Shown here in pieces: positions 16,843 to 25,466 of a DNA stretch of 64,000 bases (positions are counted from its first letter, which is position 1; each line of letters begins with the position of its first letter). Position numbers and translations under genes: made by a program. The DNA comes from Candidatus Obscuribacterales bacterium (GTDB lineage: Bacteria > Cyanobacteriota > Vampirovibrionia > Obscuribacterales > Obscuribacteraceae): positions 186,001 through 250,000 of the forward strand of contig JARLHI010000030.1 in NCBI GenBank assembly GCA_031292355.1. Direction: 5' to 3'. The notes under the pieces are model-generated. The model was not told the origin of the DNA. It saw only the letters and a list, made by a program, of their open reading frames with translations, and made no database searches.

Positions 16843-17100
16843 TTAGGCAACCGAATTCATACATTCTTCGCATTTACTGATTAAACGCGAATATCTAATT
16901 CGGAGCCCCTGGGCGAGATTAGCCACAGCGCCAAAGCTGGGATTACGCTTGCCCTGCTCAATATTGCTGATGAATGCTCTATCGATACCCGCCTTTTGTG
17001 CTAGTTCCTGCTGCGACATTTGCAGTGTCTTTCGACGTGCAGCAACTACATCGCCAAGACACTTGTATAGATGAGTATGTGACTTTCGTGGTGTGTTCAT
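16843..17100 (-). CDS. XRE-family (Cro/C1-type HTH) transcriptional regulator
   Basis: 85 residues from ATG 17100, with GGAGG 10 bases upstream. A helix-turn-helix of the Cro/C1 class covers about residues 18-72 (RRKTLQMSQQELAQKAGIDRAFISNIEQGKRNPS). The short C-terminus has a Cys pair (SKCEECMN), which might bind metal or respond to redox state. Targets are unknown. Confidence 0.9.
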   Translation of the reverse strand: MNTPRKSHTHLYKCLGDVVAARRKTLQMSQQELAQKAGIDRAFISNIEQGKRNPSFGAVANLAQGLRIRYSRLISKCEECMNSVA

Positions 17101-17352
17101 TTTCAAATTACCTCCGGCTACCAGACGCAGGCTGAGCTTGAATGGTTGCCGCAAAAGCCGAATTTTTCCACATTAGTTTTCGCGATTTTATAGCAGATCG
17201 GCTACGCGGTATTCAAAACCACCGGCGACGCAAAGACGGTCACAATGCTGCGTTTGAAAGGTTGTGCCCGCTCGCGTCGGAACCAAATGTCTGTACTTGC
17301 GTCTGGATCCAAATGCTGAGAGCGAGAAAGCTCTCTAGATGGGAGGGGTATC

Positions 17353-17643
17353 ATGGCGGGCGACAAGGAACTGGACTCCAGTCTAAAAGATGGGGGTCAT
17401 TGTGATTTTGGGTCGGAGAGCGTTACCGACCGGGCGGACAGCAAACATTTAGCAAACGCAACTGGCTCAAAGATTGATGAGGCGCTTCATCAAAGCGTAA
17501 AAGAGTTAGAAATGCTTGAAAAATTTTACCAACAGCGCGGAAAAACCGAGCGCGCAATCGAAATATCGCTAACTTTACGCAGAATGCGTGACGGCTCTAA
17601 AAAGAGCAATAACACCACGGATAGTCGTCAGGACGGTCATTAA
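17353..17643 (+). CDS. Small hydrophilic protein, unknown function
   Basis: 96 residues; ATG 17353 follows GGGAGGGG by 4-5 bases, a strong ribosome site that makes the gene credible. The first third is polar and probably disordered. The middle (IDEALHQSVKELEMLEKFYQ) is an amphipathic helix and could be a coiled coil or a single TPR helix pair (YQQRGKTERAIEISLTLRRM). No family recognised. Confidence 0.6.
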   Translation: MAGDKELDSSLKDGGHCDFGSESVTDRADSKHLANATGSKIDEALHQSVKELEMLEKFYQQRGKTERAIEISLTLRRMRDGSKKSNNTTDSRQDGH

Positions 17644-17893
17644 ATCTGTTTTCTGCTTACTGTTCACTTTTTGCTCAGTCTACAGATGCCATGCGCCTTG
17701 TTTAGACCGGGCTGTCACCCATGGCTGCATGTTCGGCTCAATCCTCACCTGAGCGTTTGTCTTGGCTACCATGAATGCTGCAGTGCCTCATTCGAAGGCT
17801 TTTTCATGATTTAATTTACTGCTGAGCGTGGTATTTAATTGGGTAGTGTGCGTTCATCGGACAAATTGTTTGAATCCAGCGTGGGGAGAATTT

Positions 17894-18586
17894 ATGGCTG
17901 TTAGAGATCGCGACCTCGTTAAATTAAGCGGTCCTCGTTCGCAGGTAAGTATTTCAACCGGCGAAGGTGATGCCCTTCCTATCGAAGTTACGATTACTGG
18001 CAAATTTCCGCCAGGAGCTGGCAAATTCTTCGTCGACGAGGCGCTGGAAAGACAGAAGAAACATCCTGAATATCTCGATGAGTTCAATGAACCGAGTGCG
18101 ATCATCGGCAAAACAAATTTTCAAAAAAATGATCCCACTGCGGTTTATACTTTCGGCGTTGACAAACGAGATTTAGTTTTTCATAGACATGCCGGACATC
18201 GCTGCATTACAGGAGTCACAGGCGGTCAGGGTTGTGAGCTCAAGTTCAGTTTATGCACCCCAGAGGAAGCTGAAAGCGACCCCGAACTTTTCCTAGACAG
18301 AATGTATATCGTGCACATTCCGGGCGACCGACAATTCATGCTCCGCTTCTCTGGCACTGTCTATCACCAGTTCTGCCCAGCCGACTATGACGAAAACGGA
18401 TTTTTCGCGGTCTCTGTTCATACTAACGAAGCCGGCGGTCTAAGCGGTGAATTGCTAGATATGGTGCTCGCCAACCAAAGTAGTATTCCTCTTTTAACAG
18501 AACCAGCTTGCGATGAAGTAATGAAACTTCTGCACGATCCTGAAGCCCTAAAACACGCTCACAACATTTCGCTGGATATCGAGTAA
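17894..18586 (+). CDS. Conserved-looking cytoplasmic protein, unknown function
   Basis: 230 residues from ATG 17894 (GGGGAGA just upstream; an in-frame GTG at 17828 is longer). No signal peptide or membrane helix. It has several His/Cys residues (FHRHAGHRCITGVTGGQGCE, YHQFCPADYDENG). I do not recognise a family. The next gene's TTG start follows the stop directly, so it is the first gene of a tight three-gene run with a DUF4239 membrane protein and an SGNH hydrolase. Confidence 0.75.
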   Translation: MAVRDRDLVKLSGPRSQVSISTGEGDALPIEVTITGKFPPGAGKFFVDEALERQKKHPEYLDEFNEPSAIIGKTNFQKNDPTAVYTFGVDKRDLVFHRHAGHRCITGVTGGQGCELKFSLCTPEEAESDPELFLDRMYIVHIPGDRQFMLRFSGTVYHQFCPADYDENGFFAVSVHTNEAGGLSGELLDMVLANQSSIPLLTEPACDEVMKLLHDPEALKHAHNISLDIE

Positions 18587-19387
18587 TTGAACGCCTACGC
18601 CTTTGGCTTTCTCATCATCACATTCGTGACTGCTCTGGCAGTGCTCGGGATGGTCATTGTACGCGGCAGAGTCAGCCTCGTTACTTTGGCCACTTATCAT
18701 GAAGTTGCAGGCTATCTGCTGTCGATTGTTGGCACTCTATACGCAGTGTTGCTCGGTTTTGTTGTAGTAGACGCTATGAGTCATATGCAAGATGTTCGAG
18801 GACTGGTGTCTATGGAAGCCAGTGGTCTCGCTAACATTTTTCTGGTCTCGGAAGGACTACCCGAGGCTAAAAAAACAACGATAAGGACACTCTGCAAAAG
18901 CTACGCATCAGAAGTGATCAACGATGAGTGGCACAAATTGCAGGAAGGGCAGTACAGCCAACAGACTTTCCACACAGTTTTTTTGCTCTGGAAAGAAATC
19001 ACAACGTACGATCCGATCACTCCAAGAGAGCAAAATCTGCAGCAACAGCTAGTTTCTGAGATTTGCTCTATGACTCAGAATCATCGCACCCGCGTCATTA
19101 GCTCTACCCACGGTGTCGCCCCAATAATGTGGTTGGTGCTCATTGTTGGCGGCATTTTCACGACGATTTTCACTTATTTCTTTGGCGTCGCCAATATTCG
19201 CGTTCAAGCTCTAATGACGATTCTGGTATCAGTGACTTTGTCTCTCAATGTCTATCTTGTTTATGTCTTTGGCAATCCCATGGCCACGGACCTTGGCGTC
19301 AAACCTGGGCCGTTTCATCTGGATTTGATGATCTTCGAAGGTTTCCCACATGGGGATATGCCACCAGGAATGACACTACCTAACTAG
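18587..19387 (+). CDS. DUF4239 (bestrophin-like) membrane protein
   Basis: 266 residues from TTG 18587, immediately after the upstream TAA. Two N-terminal helices (about 5-25 and 42-62) and two C-terminal helices (about 180-202 and 207-230) flank a soluble helical segment. The motif YLLSIVGTLYAVLLGFVVV followed by MEASGLANIFLVSEGLP matches the DUF4239/bestrophin-like pattern, a family with suggested ion-channel ancestry but no firm function. The absent spacing suggests translational coupling to the gene before it. Confidence 0.82.
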   Translation: MNAYAFGFLIITFVTALAVLGMVIVRGRVSLVTLATYHEVAGYLLSIVGTLYAVLLGFVVVDAMSHMQDVRGLVSMEASGLANIFLVSEGLPEAKKTTIRTLCKSYASEVINDEWHKLQEGQYSQQTFHTVFLLWKEITTYDPITPREQNLQQQLVSEICSMTQNHRTRVISSTHGVAPIMWLVLIVGGIFTTIFTYFFGVANIRVQALMTILVSVTLSLNVYLVYVFGNPMATDLGVKPGPFHLDLMIFEGFPHGDMPPGMTLPN

Positions 19388-19396
19388 TCAAATCAA

Positions 19397-20221
19397 TTGA
19401 AAAAAGTCTTTGACATCAAGAAAATATGCTCAGTTATTTCAATGATTGCCTGCTCATTGATAGTTGTCGGTCAACCTGCTCTTGCTCAAGGTGATGAAGA
19501 GGAAAATGATGGCAACCGCGTTAGAAGATTTCCTTCAGTCAATCGCGCAATCAGCACAAGTGCATCGACGTCGGCGCTAAAGATACTATTTATCGGCAAC
19601 AGTATTCTCTACGGAGGCGATGTGCCTGGCGTTTTTCTCGGACTCATACGCGCCAAAGATGCGCAAGCGCCAGTCAAAATGAGTGAAGTGGTCGGCGGCA
19701 ATTACACTCTTAAAAATCATTTGGAAAACGGTAACGCCCTCAAGGCCATCGACAGCGAGGGTCCATGGGACTATGTTGTTTTGCAAGAACAGAGCAGTCA
19801 TCTTGGCAACGAAGTCGCCAAATCGATAGCGGAAACGAAACCGCTCGCCGCGCATATTGTGCAAAACCACAGTAAACTCGCTGTTTTTGACGCATGGACC
19901 AAACTCATTGCTCCAGACTATGCAATTTTCAGTCAATGCAACGAACAATTAGCGCGCAGTCTTGGTGCTGAGAGAGTTCCTGTGTTAACGGCGCTGGCAC
20001 AAGCGCATGGCATACAGGGCGTGAAACTCTTTATCTCGGATGGTCATCATCTGGACGCCGATGGTATTTACCTGGCAGCATGCATGCTTTATGCAAAAAT
20101 ACTTCGAAAGTCTCCTGTTGGCCTGCCGAATAAGGTTTATTTGGACGACAGGCTCATTTGCGAAACTGACTACAATCGAGCCAAACAATTGCAGGTAATT
20201 GCGAGCAACTATCTCAAATGA
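19397..20221 (+). CDS. Exported SGNH/GDSL-type hydrolase
   Basis: 274 residues from TTG 19397. The N-terminal signal peptide (ICSVISMIACSLIVVGQPALA) is followed by an SGNH fold of the GNS variant: block I LFIGNSILYGG (nucleophile Ser), a block III-like region near VVLQEQSSH and block V DGHHLDADG (catalytic Asp and His). Proteins of this type (DUF4886-like) hydrolyse esters, often on polysaccharides. The trio beginning at 17894 is likely one operon. No Shine-Dalgarno is visible, so the start is tentative. Confidence 0.75.
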   Translation: MKKVFDIKKICSVISMIACSLIVVGQPALAQGDEEENDGNRVRRFPSVNRAISTSASTSALKILFIGNSILYGGDVPGVFLGLIRAKDAQAPVKMSEVVGGNYTLKNHLENGNALKAIDSEGPWDYVVLQEQSSHLGNEVAKSIAETKPLAAHIVQNHSKLAVFDAWTKLIAPDYAIFSQCNEQLARSLGAERVPVLTALAQAHGIQGVKLFISDGHHLDADGIYLAACMLYAKILRKSPVGLPNKVYLDDRLICETDYNRAKQLQVIASNYLK

Positions 20222-20292
20222 ACGACTGAAACTGACTGAAAAAAGAATCAAATTTGTGTTGCTTTTGAGCTCATACGCATTAAGATAGGGAC

Positions 20293-21177
20293 ATGGAAAT
20301 TCCATTGACCGTCCCTTCGCAACTGACACTAGCACTGGCTGCAACGCAAGTTGAGTCAAAGCCAATGCCTATTCGTTTTAAATCACCACTTCGATATCCA
20401 GGTGGTAAGCAAAAAGCTATCGATCAGATAGCCGCAGCTATGCCTTCGTCAGCTGGTGAGTTTCGTGAACCGCTGGTCGGTGGAGGCAGCGTTTACTTCC
20501 ATGCCCGAACAAGCAACTTTGCTGAAAAGTACTGGATCAACGATGCTTTTAAAGAGTTAATCTCTTTCTGGTCGATTGTCCAAAATGAGAAGACTTGCGC
20601 CAGACTGGTCAAAGATCTCGAAGAATTGCGCGACAAATTTAAAAGTGCAGAACAATCCAAAGAGTTTTTTCTGCAAGCACGAGAAGAACGCACCCGAAGC
20701 AAATATCGCGAAGCGCTTCTTTTCTTCTTTTTCAACCGGGTAACTTTCTCCGGCACCACCAGAGCAGGTGGCTTCTCAGCGGCAGCTAGTCAGACAAGAT
20801 TTACTCAGTCGTCTATAGATCGATTGCTACCGATGCCTGAAGCACTTCTCAATACAAACATTACCAACCTCGATTTTGGCGAAGTTGTCGAGGCGCCAGG
20901 TGATGATGTTTTTCTTTTTCTTGATCCGCCTTATTGGACTGCCACTAAGCTGTATGGACGAGACGGCGATTTGCATGCTTTCGATCACTGGAAACTAGCT
21001 AAACTTCTAAAAAAGACCAAACACCGCTTCCTCATTACTTATGATGATTGCGAAGAAATCAGAAATTTGTATAGCTGGGCCAATATCAACGAGTGGACAC
21101 TGCAATACGGCATGAATAATTGCAGCGCCGATCGTAAAAGCAGAATTGGCTCAGAGCTCCTGATCAAAAACTATTGA
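20293..21177 (+). CDS. DNA adenine methylase (Dam/D12 class)
   Basis: 294 residues from ATG 20293; the conserved domain begins at SPLRYPGGK, so ATG 20365 is a possible later start. Key motifs: PLRYPGGKQKAI (AdoMet-binding motif I variant F/YxGGK), FREPLVGGGSVYF and the catalytic FLDPPYW (DPPY). This is the alpha-class N6-adenine methyltransferase fold. No restriction enzyme gene is adjacent, so it looks like an orphan methylase. The recognition site cannot be read from sequence. Confidence 0.9.
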   Translation: MEIPLTVPSQLTLALAATQVESKPMPIRFKSPLRYPGGKQKAIDQIAAAMPSSAGEFREPLVGGGSVYFHARTSNFAEKYWINDAFKELISFWSIVQNEKTCARLVKDLEELRDKFKSAEQSKEFFLQAREERTRSKYREALLFFFFNRVTFSGTTRAGGFSAAASQTRFTQSSIDRLLPMPEALLNTNITNLDFGEVVEAPGDDVFLFLDPPYWTATKLYGRDGDLHAFDHWKLAKLLKKTKHRFLITYDDCEEIRNLYSWANINEWTLQYGMNNCSADRKSRIGSELLIKNY

Positions 21178-21187
21178 GCTAGTGAAG

Positions 21188-22189
21188 ATGGCCCAAACAG
21201 CAGAGACCAGCCGGACGATCCTTTTTACCGGAAACGTTTTTCCCGAGATTTCTAAATCCAAATTAGAAGATTTAGGTTATCGCGTCGTCATCGACCGCCC
21301 AGATCTCAGCGAAGACGAGCTGATAACCGCACTTTTAGGTGTCGACGCCTACATTCTTGGTGGTTCAGAACTAGTCACACGCAAGGTAATTGAGTCTGCC
21401 GACAAACTCAAAATAGTTTGTTTCTTTGGGGTTGGTTATGAGTCATACATCGATGTCCAAGCAGCCACCGAAAAAGGTATCTTCGTAACGAATGCTCCTG
21501 GTGCCAATGCCCAATCGGTCGCCGAATTTACAGTGGCGCTCATGCTTGATGCAGTAAAGCGCACCACATTCTTGATTGAAACAACCAAAAGGGGTCAGTG
21601 GATTGAACGCAAAAGCTTGAATTTGGAAGGCAAAACTCTAGGCATCGTGGGCTTTGGAGCAATCGGCAAACGTGTGGCGAAAATTGCTCATCATGGCTTT
21701 GACATGAAGATTCTCTACCACAGCCGAGAACGCAAGGAAAAGGACGAAGCGGCAGTTGCAGCGGAGTTCGTCGACTTGGAAACGCTGCTCACAAGATCAG
21801 ATGTGGTCAGCCTGCATGCAAGCTCTAATCCGCAAACTATTGGTATGCTCGGTTTGAAAGAATTTGCATTGATGAAGCGATCTGCTGTATTAGTGAATTG
21901 TTCGCGCGCCGAATTGGTCGATCCTGCAGCTTTGTGCCAATCACTGATAACTCGGCAAATTGCTTGTGCCGCTTTCGATGGCTACTACACTGAGCCCACG
22001 TTTGGCGCAGCAAATGACAAGCACGGTTTATTTGTTCTAGGCGATGATTTGTTTCTGGTATCACCGCACACTGCGTATTTTACCGAAGACGCCACAGAAC
22101 AAATGGCAAAAATGAACACAGACAGCATTATCGATTTGTTTGAAGGGCGTCCTGTTCGCCACCTAGTCAACCACTACACGCTTTCATGA
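21188..22189 (+). CDS. D-2-hydroxyacid dehydrogenase family protein
   Basis: 333 residues from ATG 21188 (GTG 21182 possible). The NAD-binding Rossmann motif is LGIVGFGAIGKRVA. Catalytic Arg is in VNCSRAELVD and catalytic His in SPHTAYFTEDA. The usual Asp-Val-Phe-Glu-x-Glu-Pro segment reads FDGYYTEP, so the catalytic Glu that pairs with His appears to be Tyr. The family includes phosphoglycerate, lactate and glyoxylate dehydrogenases; the true substrate is unclear. The end overlaps the convergent antiporter by 16 bases. Confidence 0.85.
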   Translation: MAQTAETSRTILFTGNVFPEISKSKLEDLGYRVVIDRPDLSEDELITALLGVDAYILGGSELVTRKVIESADKLKIVCFFGVGYESYIDVQAATEKGIFVTNAPGANAQSVAEFTVALMLDAVKRTTFLIETTKRGQWIERKSLNLEGKTLGIVGFGAIGKRVAKIAHHGFDMKILYHSRERKEKDEAAVAAEFVDLETLLTRSDVVSLHASSNPQTIGMLGLKEFALMKRSAVLVNCSRAELVDPAALCQSLITRQIACAAFDGYYTEPTFGAANDKHGLFVLGDDLFLVSPHTAYFTEDATEQMAKMNTDSIIDLFEGRPVRHLVNHYTLS

Positions 22190-24297
22190 GAAGCGCTACG
22201 GTCATGAAAGGCCAGAATTCCTATGGGCAGGTTGACTTCTGCTTGAAGTCTCTCAACTATGCCCCCCAGATGCAGGGCAGCATCAGCGCTTCTGTCGACC
22301 ACACCGAGCATGACCAAATCGTATCGCCCACGTTTTATTTCGGCGATAATTTCGTCGGCGACATTTTCGGCGATCAGAACTTTCTCCTGGCACTGCACAT
22401 CGAGTCTGCGCGTTCTAAATTTGGCCTCCTGCAAAATCTTCAACCCTGAACGCATCTGTGCGTGCCTGCTCACACTCTTCTCTTCAACTTTTCGCTGCGA
22501 GACAACATTGAGCAAAACCAGCTCCGCTTCTGTAGCCTTTGCAATATAACCGGCAATGTCAGCGGCGGCCATCGAATATTCCATACCGTTAATGGGCACT
22601 AGAATTTTCTTGACGTTCTGTTTCATTGTGGCATTGCCGTTAGCAATAACGAGCACATCAGCCATAGCACCGTCAATGATACTATCTTGAACGTGCCCGA
22701 AGCTCAAACTTGTTCGGCCAGAATTGGGCGCAGCGCCAATAACGACAAGATCAACCTGTTTGGAAACCTCAAGGATTGACGCAAAGATGCCTGCTTCCAC
22801 ACCAGTCAAATGGCTATATTCGGTTTTTGCGGCAGCGCTCAGTTCTTTGAGAGAATCAGATGCGTTTTGAGTTTTGTTTGTATGAGCATCAGGGGCTAAT
22901 TCAGCAATGTCAAAAACCTCACCCTCCATTTCTTTAGATAAAGCGAGCCAGCGCAACAAAGGAACGCAAGTAGACGGATGCAAATCAGGAAAAGTGGGCA
23001 GTAATACCCGCTCGACTCCAGATAAGTATGCCCGTCTGCGCGCCTCTTCCTTCGAAAGTCGCTTTAACTCATCGTCTGTTGGTGGCACGTATCTTTCTAA
23101 GGCGGCTATCATTGGAGGCGATATCAAAACAGTAAAGATTGCAGCCATCGCATACATACTGTAAGCGTCTTCAGAAATAATACCGAGGGATCCGCCAAGA
23201 ATTGCCACAATCACATCTGTGCCACCACGCATATTAGCTCCCAGCCCAACTATGACCGATTCCCAGTTACGCAAGCCACCGAGTTTTCCACCGATAAATC
23301 CAAAAGCGACTTTTGTAGCCATTGCGGCAAAACAAATGCCGAGAGTCAATGCGAGCGCATGCCAGTTTTCCAATTTGGAAATATCAACGCGCATGCCAGC
23401 CATGACAAAGAAGACAGGAGCAAATACACTCAAAGTAACAGCATGTATGCTTTCTTTTAACCGGCTCGTTGCGCGAGGCGCACGTCCAATCAAGACGCCA
23501 AACACAAAGGGTCCGAGCAAAGGATGCAGTCCAAGAATTTCAGTAATTCCGGCAAAGAAAAAGCCAAGCACCACCAGCAGTGACAATTGCCCATAGATAA
23601 TTGTAGTGACATCGGCAATGCGCCGCATGATCCAGTTCACGAATCTTTGACCGACCGTAAGCATAGTGGCAAAGAAAGCAATTGCGTATAAAGTAGTCTT
23701 GACGCCGGTGAGCCAGTCATCACCATTATGTATTGCCGAGAGTGCAGAGACTATTGGCCAGACTATAACTTCACTCGCGATGCCAGCTGCCATTATGACC
23801 TGAGCGTAACTTCGTCGCAGAGTTTTTCTTTCGATCAATATTTTGGCTATCACACTTACCGCTGTGACCGAAAATACCGCACCAAAAAATATAGCCGACA
23901 CCATATTCATTTGCATGAACACTAAGCCAAAGGCAGTACCAGCAGCTATGGATGGAATCACCGTAAAAGCTGCAGCAAGACTACCGGGCTTAATTTGCCG
24001 AATGAGTATAGTTAGGTCGACTTCTGCCCCTGCGACAATCAACAACAAAATAGCGCCGGTCCAGCCAAACAACGACAAAGCCATGCCCACGCCAGGATCC
24101 GAAAAAAGGTGATGGTGCAACTCTGGTAACATCGCACCGATAATTGACGGTCCGATTAAAAATCCGCCAATCAATTCTCCCAGCACTTCAGGCTGACCAA
24201 ATCTTTTGGCAACTTCAGCCATGCCCCGCCCCACCAGCAAAATTGAGCCAAGCGAGAGAAGACCATTCAGCAGTTGATGTTCTGAAAGTGTGTGCAT
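22174..24297 (-). CDS. CPA2-type cation/proton antiporter with C-terminal Usp domains
   Basis: 707 residues. The first 400 form 11-13 membrane helices with the monovalent cation:proton antiporter-2 (KefB/NhaS-like) fold (GELIGGFLIGPSIIG, GANMRGGTDVIVAILGGSLG). The rest is soluble and holds two universal-stress-protein-like domains (VVIGAAPNSGRTSLSFGHV; KKILVPINGMEYSMAAADIA). Usp domains bind nucleotides in some relatives, so transport may be gated by ATP/ADP or cyclic nucleotides (inference). A RCK/TrkA-N domain, common in KefB, is not seen. An AGGAG lies 15 bases upstream, rather far. Confidence 0.88.
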   Translation of the reverse strand: MHTLSEHQLLNGLLSLGSILLVGRGMAEVAKRFGQPEVLGELIGGFLIGPSIIGAMLPELHHHLFSDPGVGMALSLFGWTGAILLLIVAGAEVDLTILIRQIKPGSLAAAFTVIPSIAAGTAFGLVFMQMNMVSAIFFGAVFSVTAVSVIAKILIERKTLRRSYAQVIMAAGIASEVIVWPIVSALSAIHNGDDWLTGVKTTLYAIAFFATMLTVGQRFVNWIMRRIADVTTIIYGQLSLLVVLGFFFAGITEILGLHPLLGPFVFGVLIGRAPRATSRLKESIHAVTLSVFAPVFFVMAGMRVDISKLENWHALALTLGICFAAMATKVAFGFIGGKLGGLRNWESVIVGLGANMRGGTDVIVAILGGSLGIISEDAYSMYAMAAIFTVLISPPMIAALERYVPPTDDELKRLSKEEARRRAYLSGVERVLLPTFPDLHPSTCVPLLRWLALSKEMEGEVFDIAELAPDAHTNKTQNASDSLKELSAAAKTEYSHLTGVEAGIFASILEVSKQVDLVVIGAAPNSGRTSLSFGHVQDSIIDGAMADVLVIANGNATMKQNVKKILVPINGMEYSMAAADIAGYIAKATEAELVLLNVVSQRKVEEKSVSRHAQMRSGLKILQEAKFRTRRLDVQCQEKVLIAENVADEIIAEIKRGRYDLVMLGVVDRSADAALHLGGIVERLQAEVNLPIGILAFHDRSASHESV

Positions 24298-24431
24298 CAC
24301 AAAATTCTATCAACTCCTGCTGAGTATTTTTGAAAAATGCTCTTTTAGCTGGGAGCGACCTAGGGTTTTCCCTATTACCGCTTTGAACCATAGATCCAAA
24401 GATAGAGATGTTGGCAAGTTGAGGTGGACAA

Positions 24432-25379
24432 ATGAACCATGTTCGAAAATTACTTATGGGCATCACAAGGATTCCTCCTGCAGTGATGCTAATGACCATT
24501 GTCGGAATAGCCGCAGTGGTGACGGCTATGGTCACCCAGCACCTGGAGACAAACGACAAGGTCGCACAGCAAAACGCTGCAGCGTTAACGGCCAAACTAA
24601 ATCAGATGGGCAAGGCTGTGGTGGCAATCAAAGACATTCCTGAAGGCGAAGTGATAGCATCAAGCAATCTCGAAGAAAGAGAAATACAAGTCGGCAAAAT
24701 TCCAGAAGATGCTATACCGTCTGCAAGTTTAGTCACAGGAAGAATTGCCAAATATGGAATCTCTGCCAATCAAATCGTCTCTCAGCACGACCTTGCTATG
24801 GCAGGCGTCAACATAGGGTTTGAGACCAAGGTAAAAGCCGGTTCGCGAGCAATAACATTTGCCGTAGATAATAATTCTGGTGTCGCTGGTTTCATTACAC
24901 CAGACAGTCATATCGATATTTTGTCCATGGTCGGAAACGGCGCCGATACGAAAGCTGCACCAATTTTGTCGGACGTTCAAGTCGTTGCAGTCGGACAAAT
25001 GTATCAAAAGACCCCAGGAGGCACAGCCACTCCCTCAAGCTCTCTAACTGTGGCAGTAAGTCCTGGCGAAGCACAGAAGCTGGTCAAAGCAATTTCTGCA
25101 AGCAAAATTTATGTGTCACTCCGCAACGCCAGCGACCACGAACCCGTAGCGACAGTCGATGTCACGCAAATGTATAAGAAAGAAAATTCCAAAAACTTGA
25201 TTTCTTCCATCGACGGTTTGCCCCCTCCATCAAGTCTTGCGCCACCACCTCTGCCCATGACGGAGTTGAATATGTCCGGTGCTCCTGTACCTGCTGCAAC
25301 CGGCTTTCAACCATCCAATCACGAAGTAGAACTCTGGTCCGGTTCAAAGAAAGATTTATTGAGCGTTCCGCGCGGATAG
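24432..25379 (+). CDS. cpaB: CpaB/RcpC-like pilus assembly protein (SAF domain)
   Basis: 315 residues. An N-terminal membrane anchor (about residues 15-36) is followed by an SAF domain (VVAIKDIPEGEVIASSNLEER, then GRIAKYGISANQIVSQHDL) and the RcpC/CpaB C-terminal domain (AITFAVDNNSGVAGFITPDSHIDIL). In Tad/Flp pilus systems this protein helps assemble the pilus across the envelope. No other tad gene is in the window, so it is either a dispersed part or has another role. The C-terminus is Pro-rich. A bidirectional terminator follows. Confidence 0.85.
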   Translation: MNHVRKLLMGITRIPPAVMLMTIVGIAAVVTAMVTQHLETNDKVAQQNAAALTAKLNQMGKAVVAIKDIPEGEVIASSNLEEREIQVGKIPEDAIPSASLVTGRIAKYGISANQIVSQHDLAMAGVNIGFETKVKAGSRAITFAVDNNSGVAGFITPDSHIDILSMVGNGADTKAAPILSDVQVVAVGQMYQKTPGGTATPSSSLTVAVSPGEAQKLVKAISASKIYVSLRNASDHEPVATVDVTQMYKKENSKNLISSIDGLPPPSSLAPPPLPMTELNMSGAPVPAATGFQPSNHEVELWSGSKKDLLSVPRG

Positions 25380-25414
25380 TCTCAAGAACCAGGTTTCGAA
25401 GGCGCGAAAAACAA

Positions 25415-25446
25415 AGAGCCTCAAACGATTTTTCGTTCGAGGCTTT
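25415..25446. terminator. Bidirectional intrinsic terminator
   Basis: A stem of about 12 pairs, AGCCTC-a-AACGA / TCGTT-c-GAGGCT, with a TTTT loop lies between the convergent cpaB and patatin genes. It is flanked by AAA on the left and TTTCTGTTTTG on the right, so it can serve both strands. Confidence 0.75.
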
Positions 25447-25466
25447 CTGTTTTGAAAGTGAAAGAA

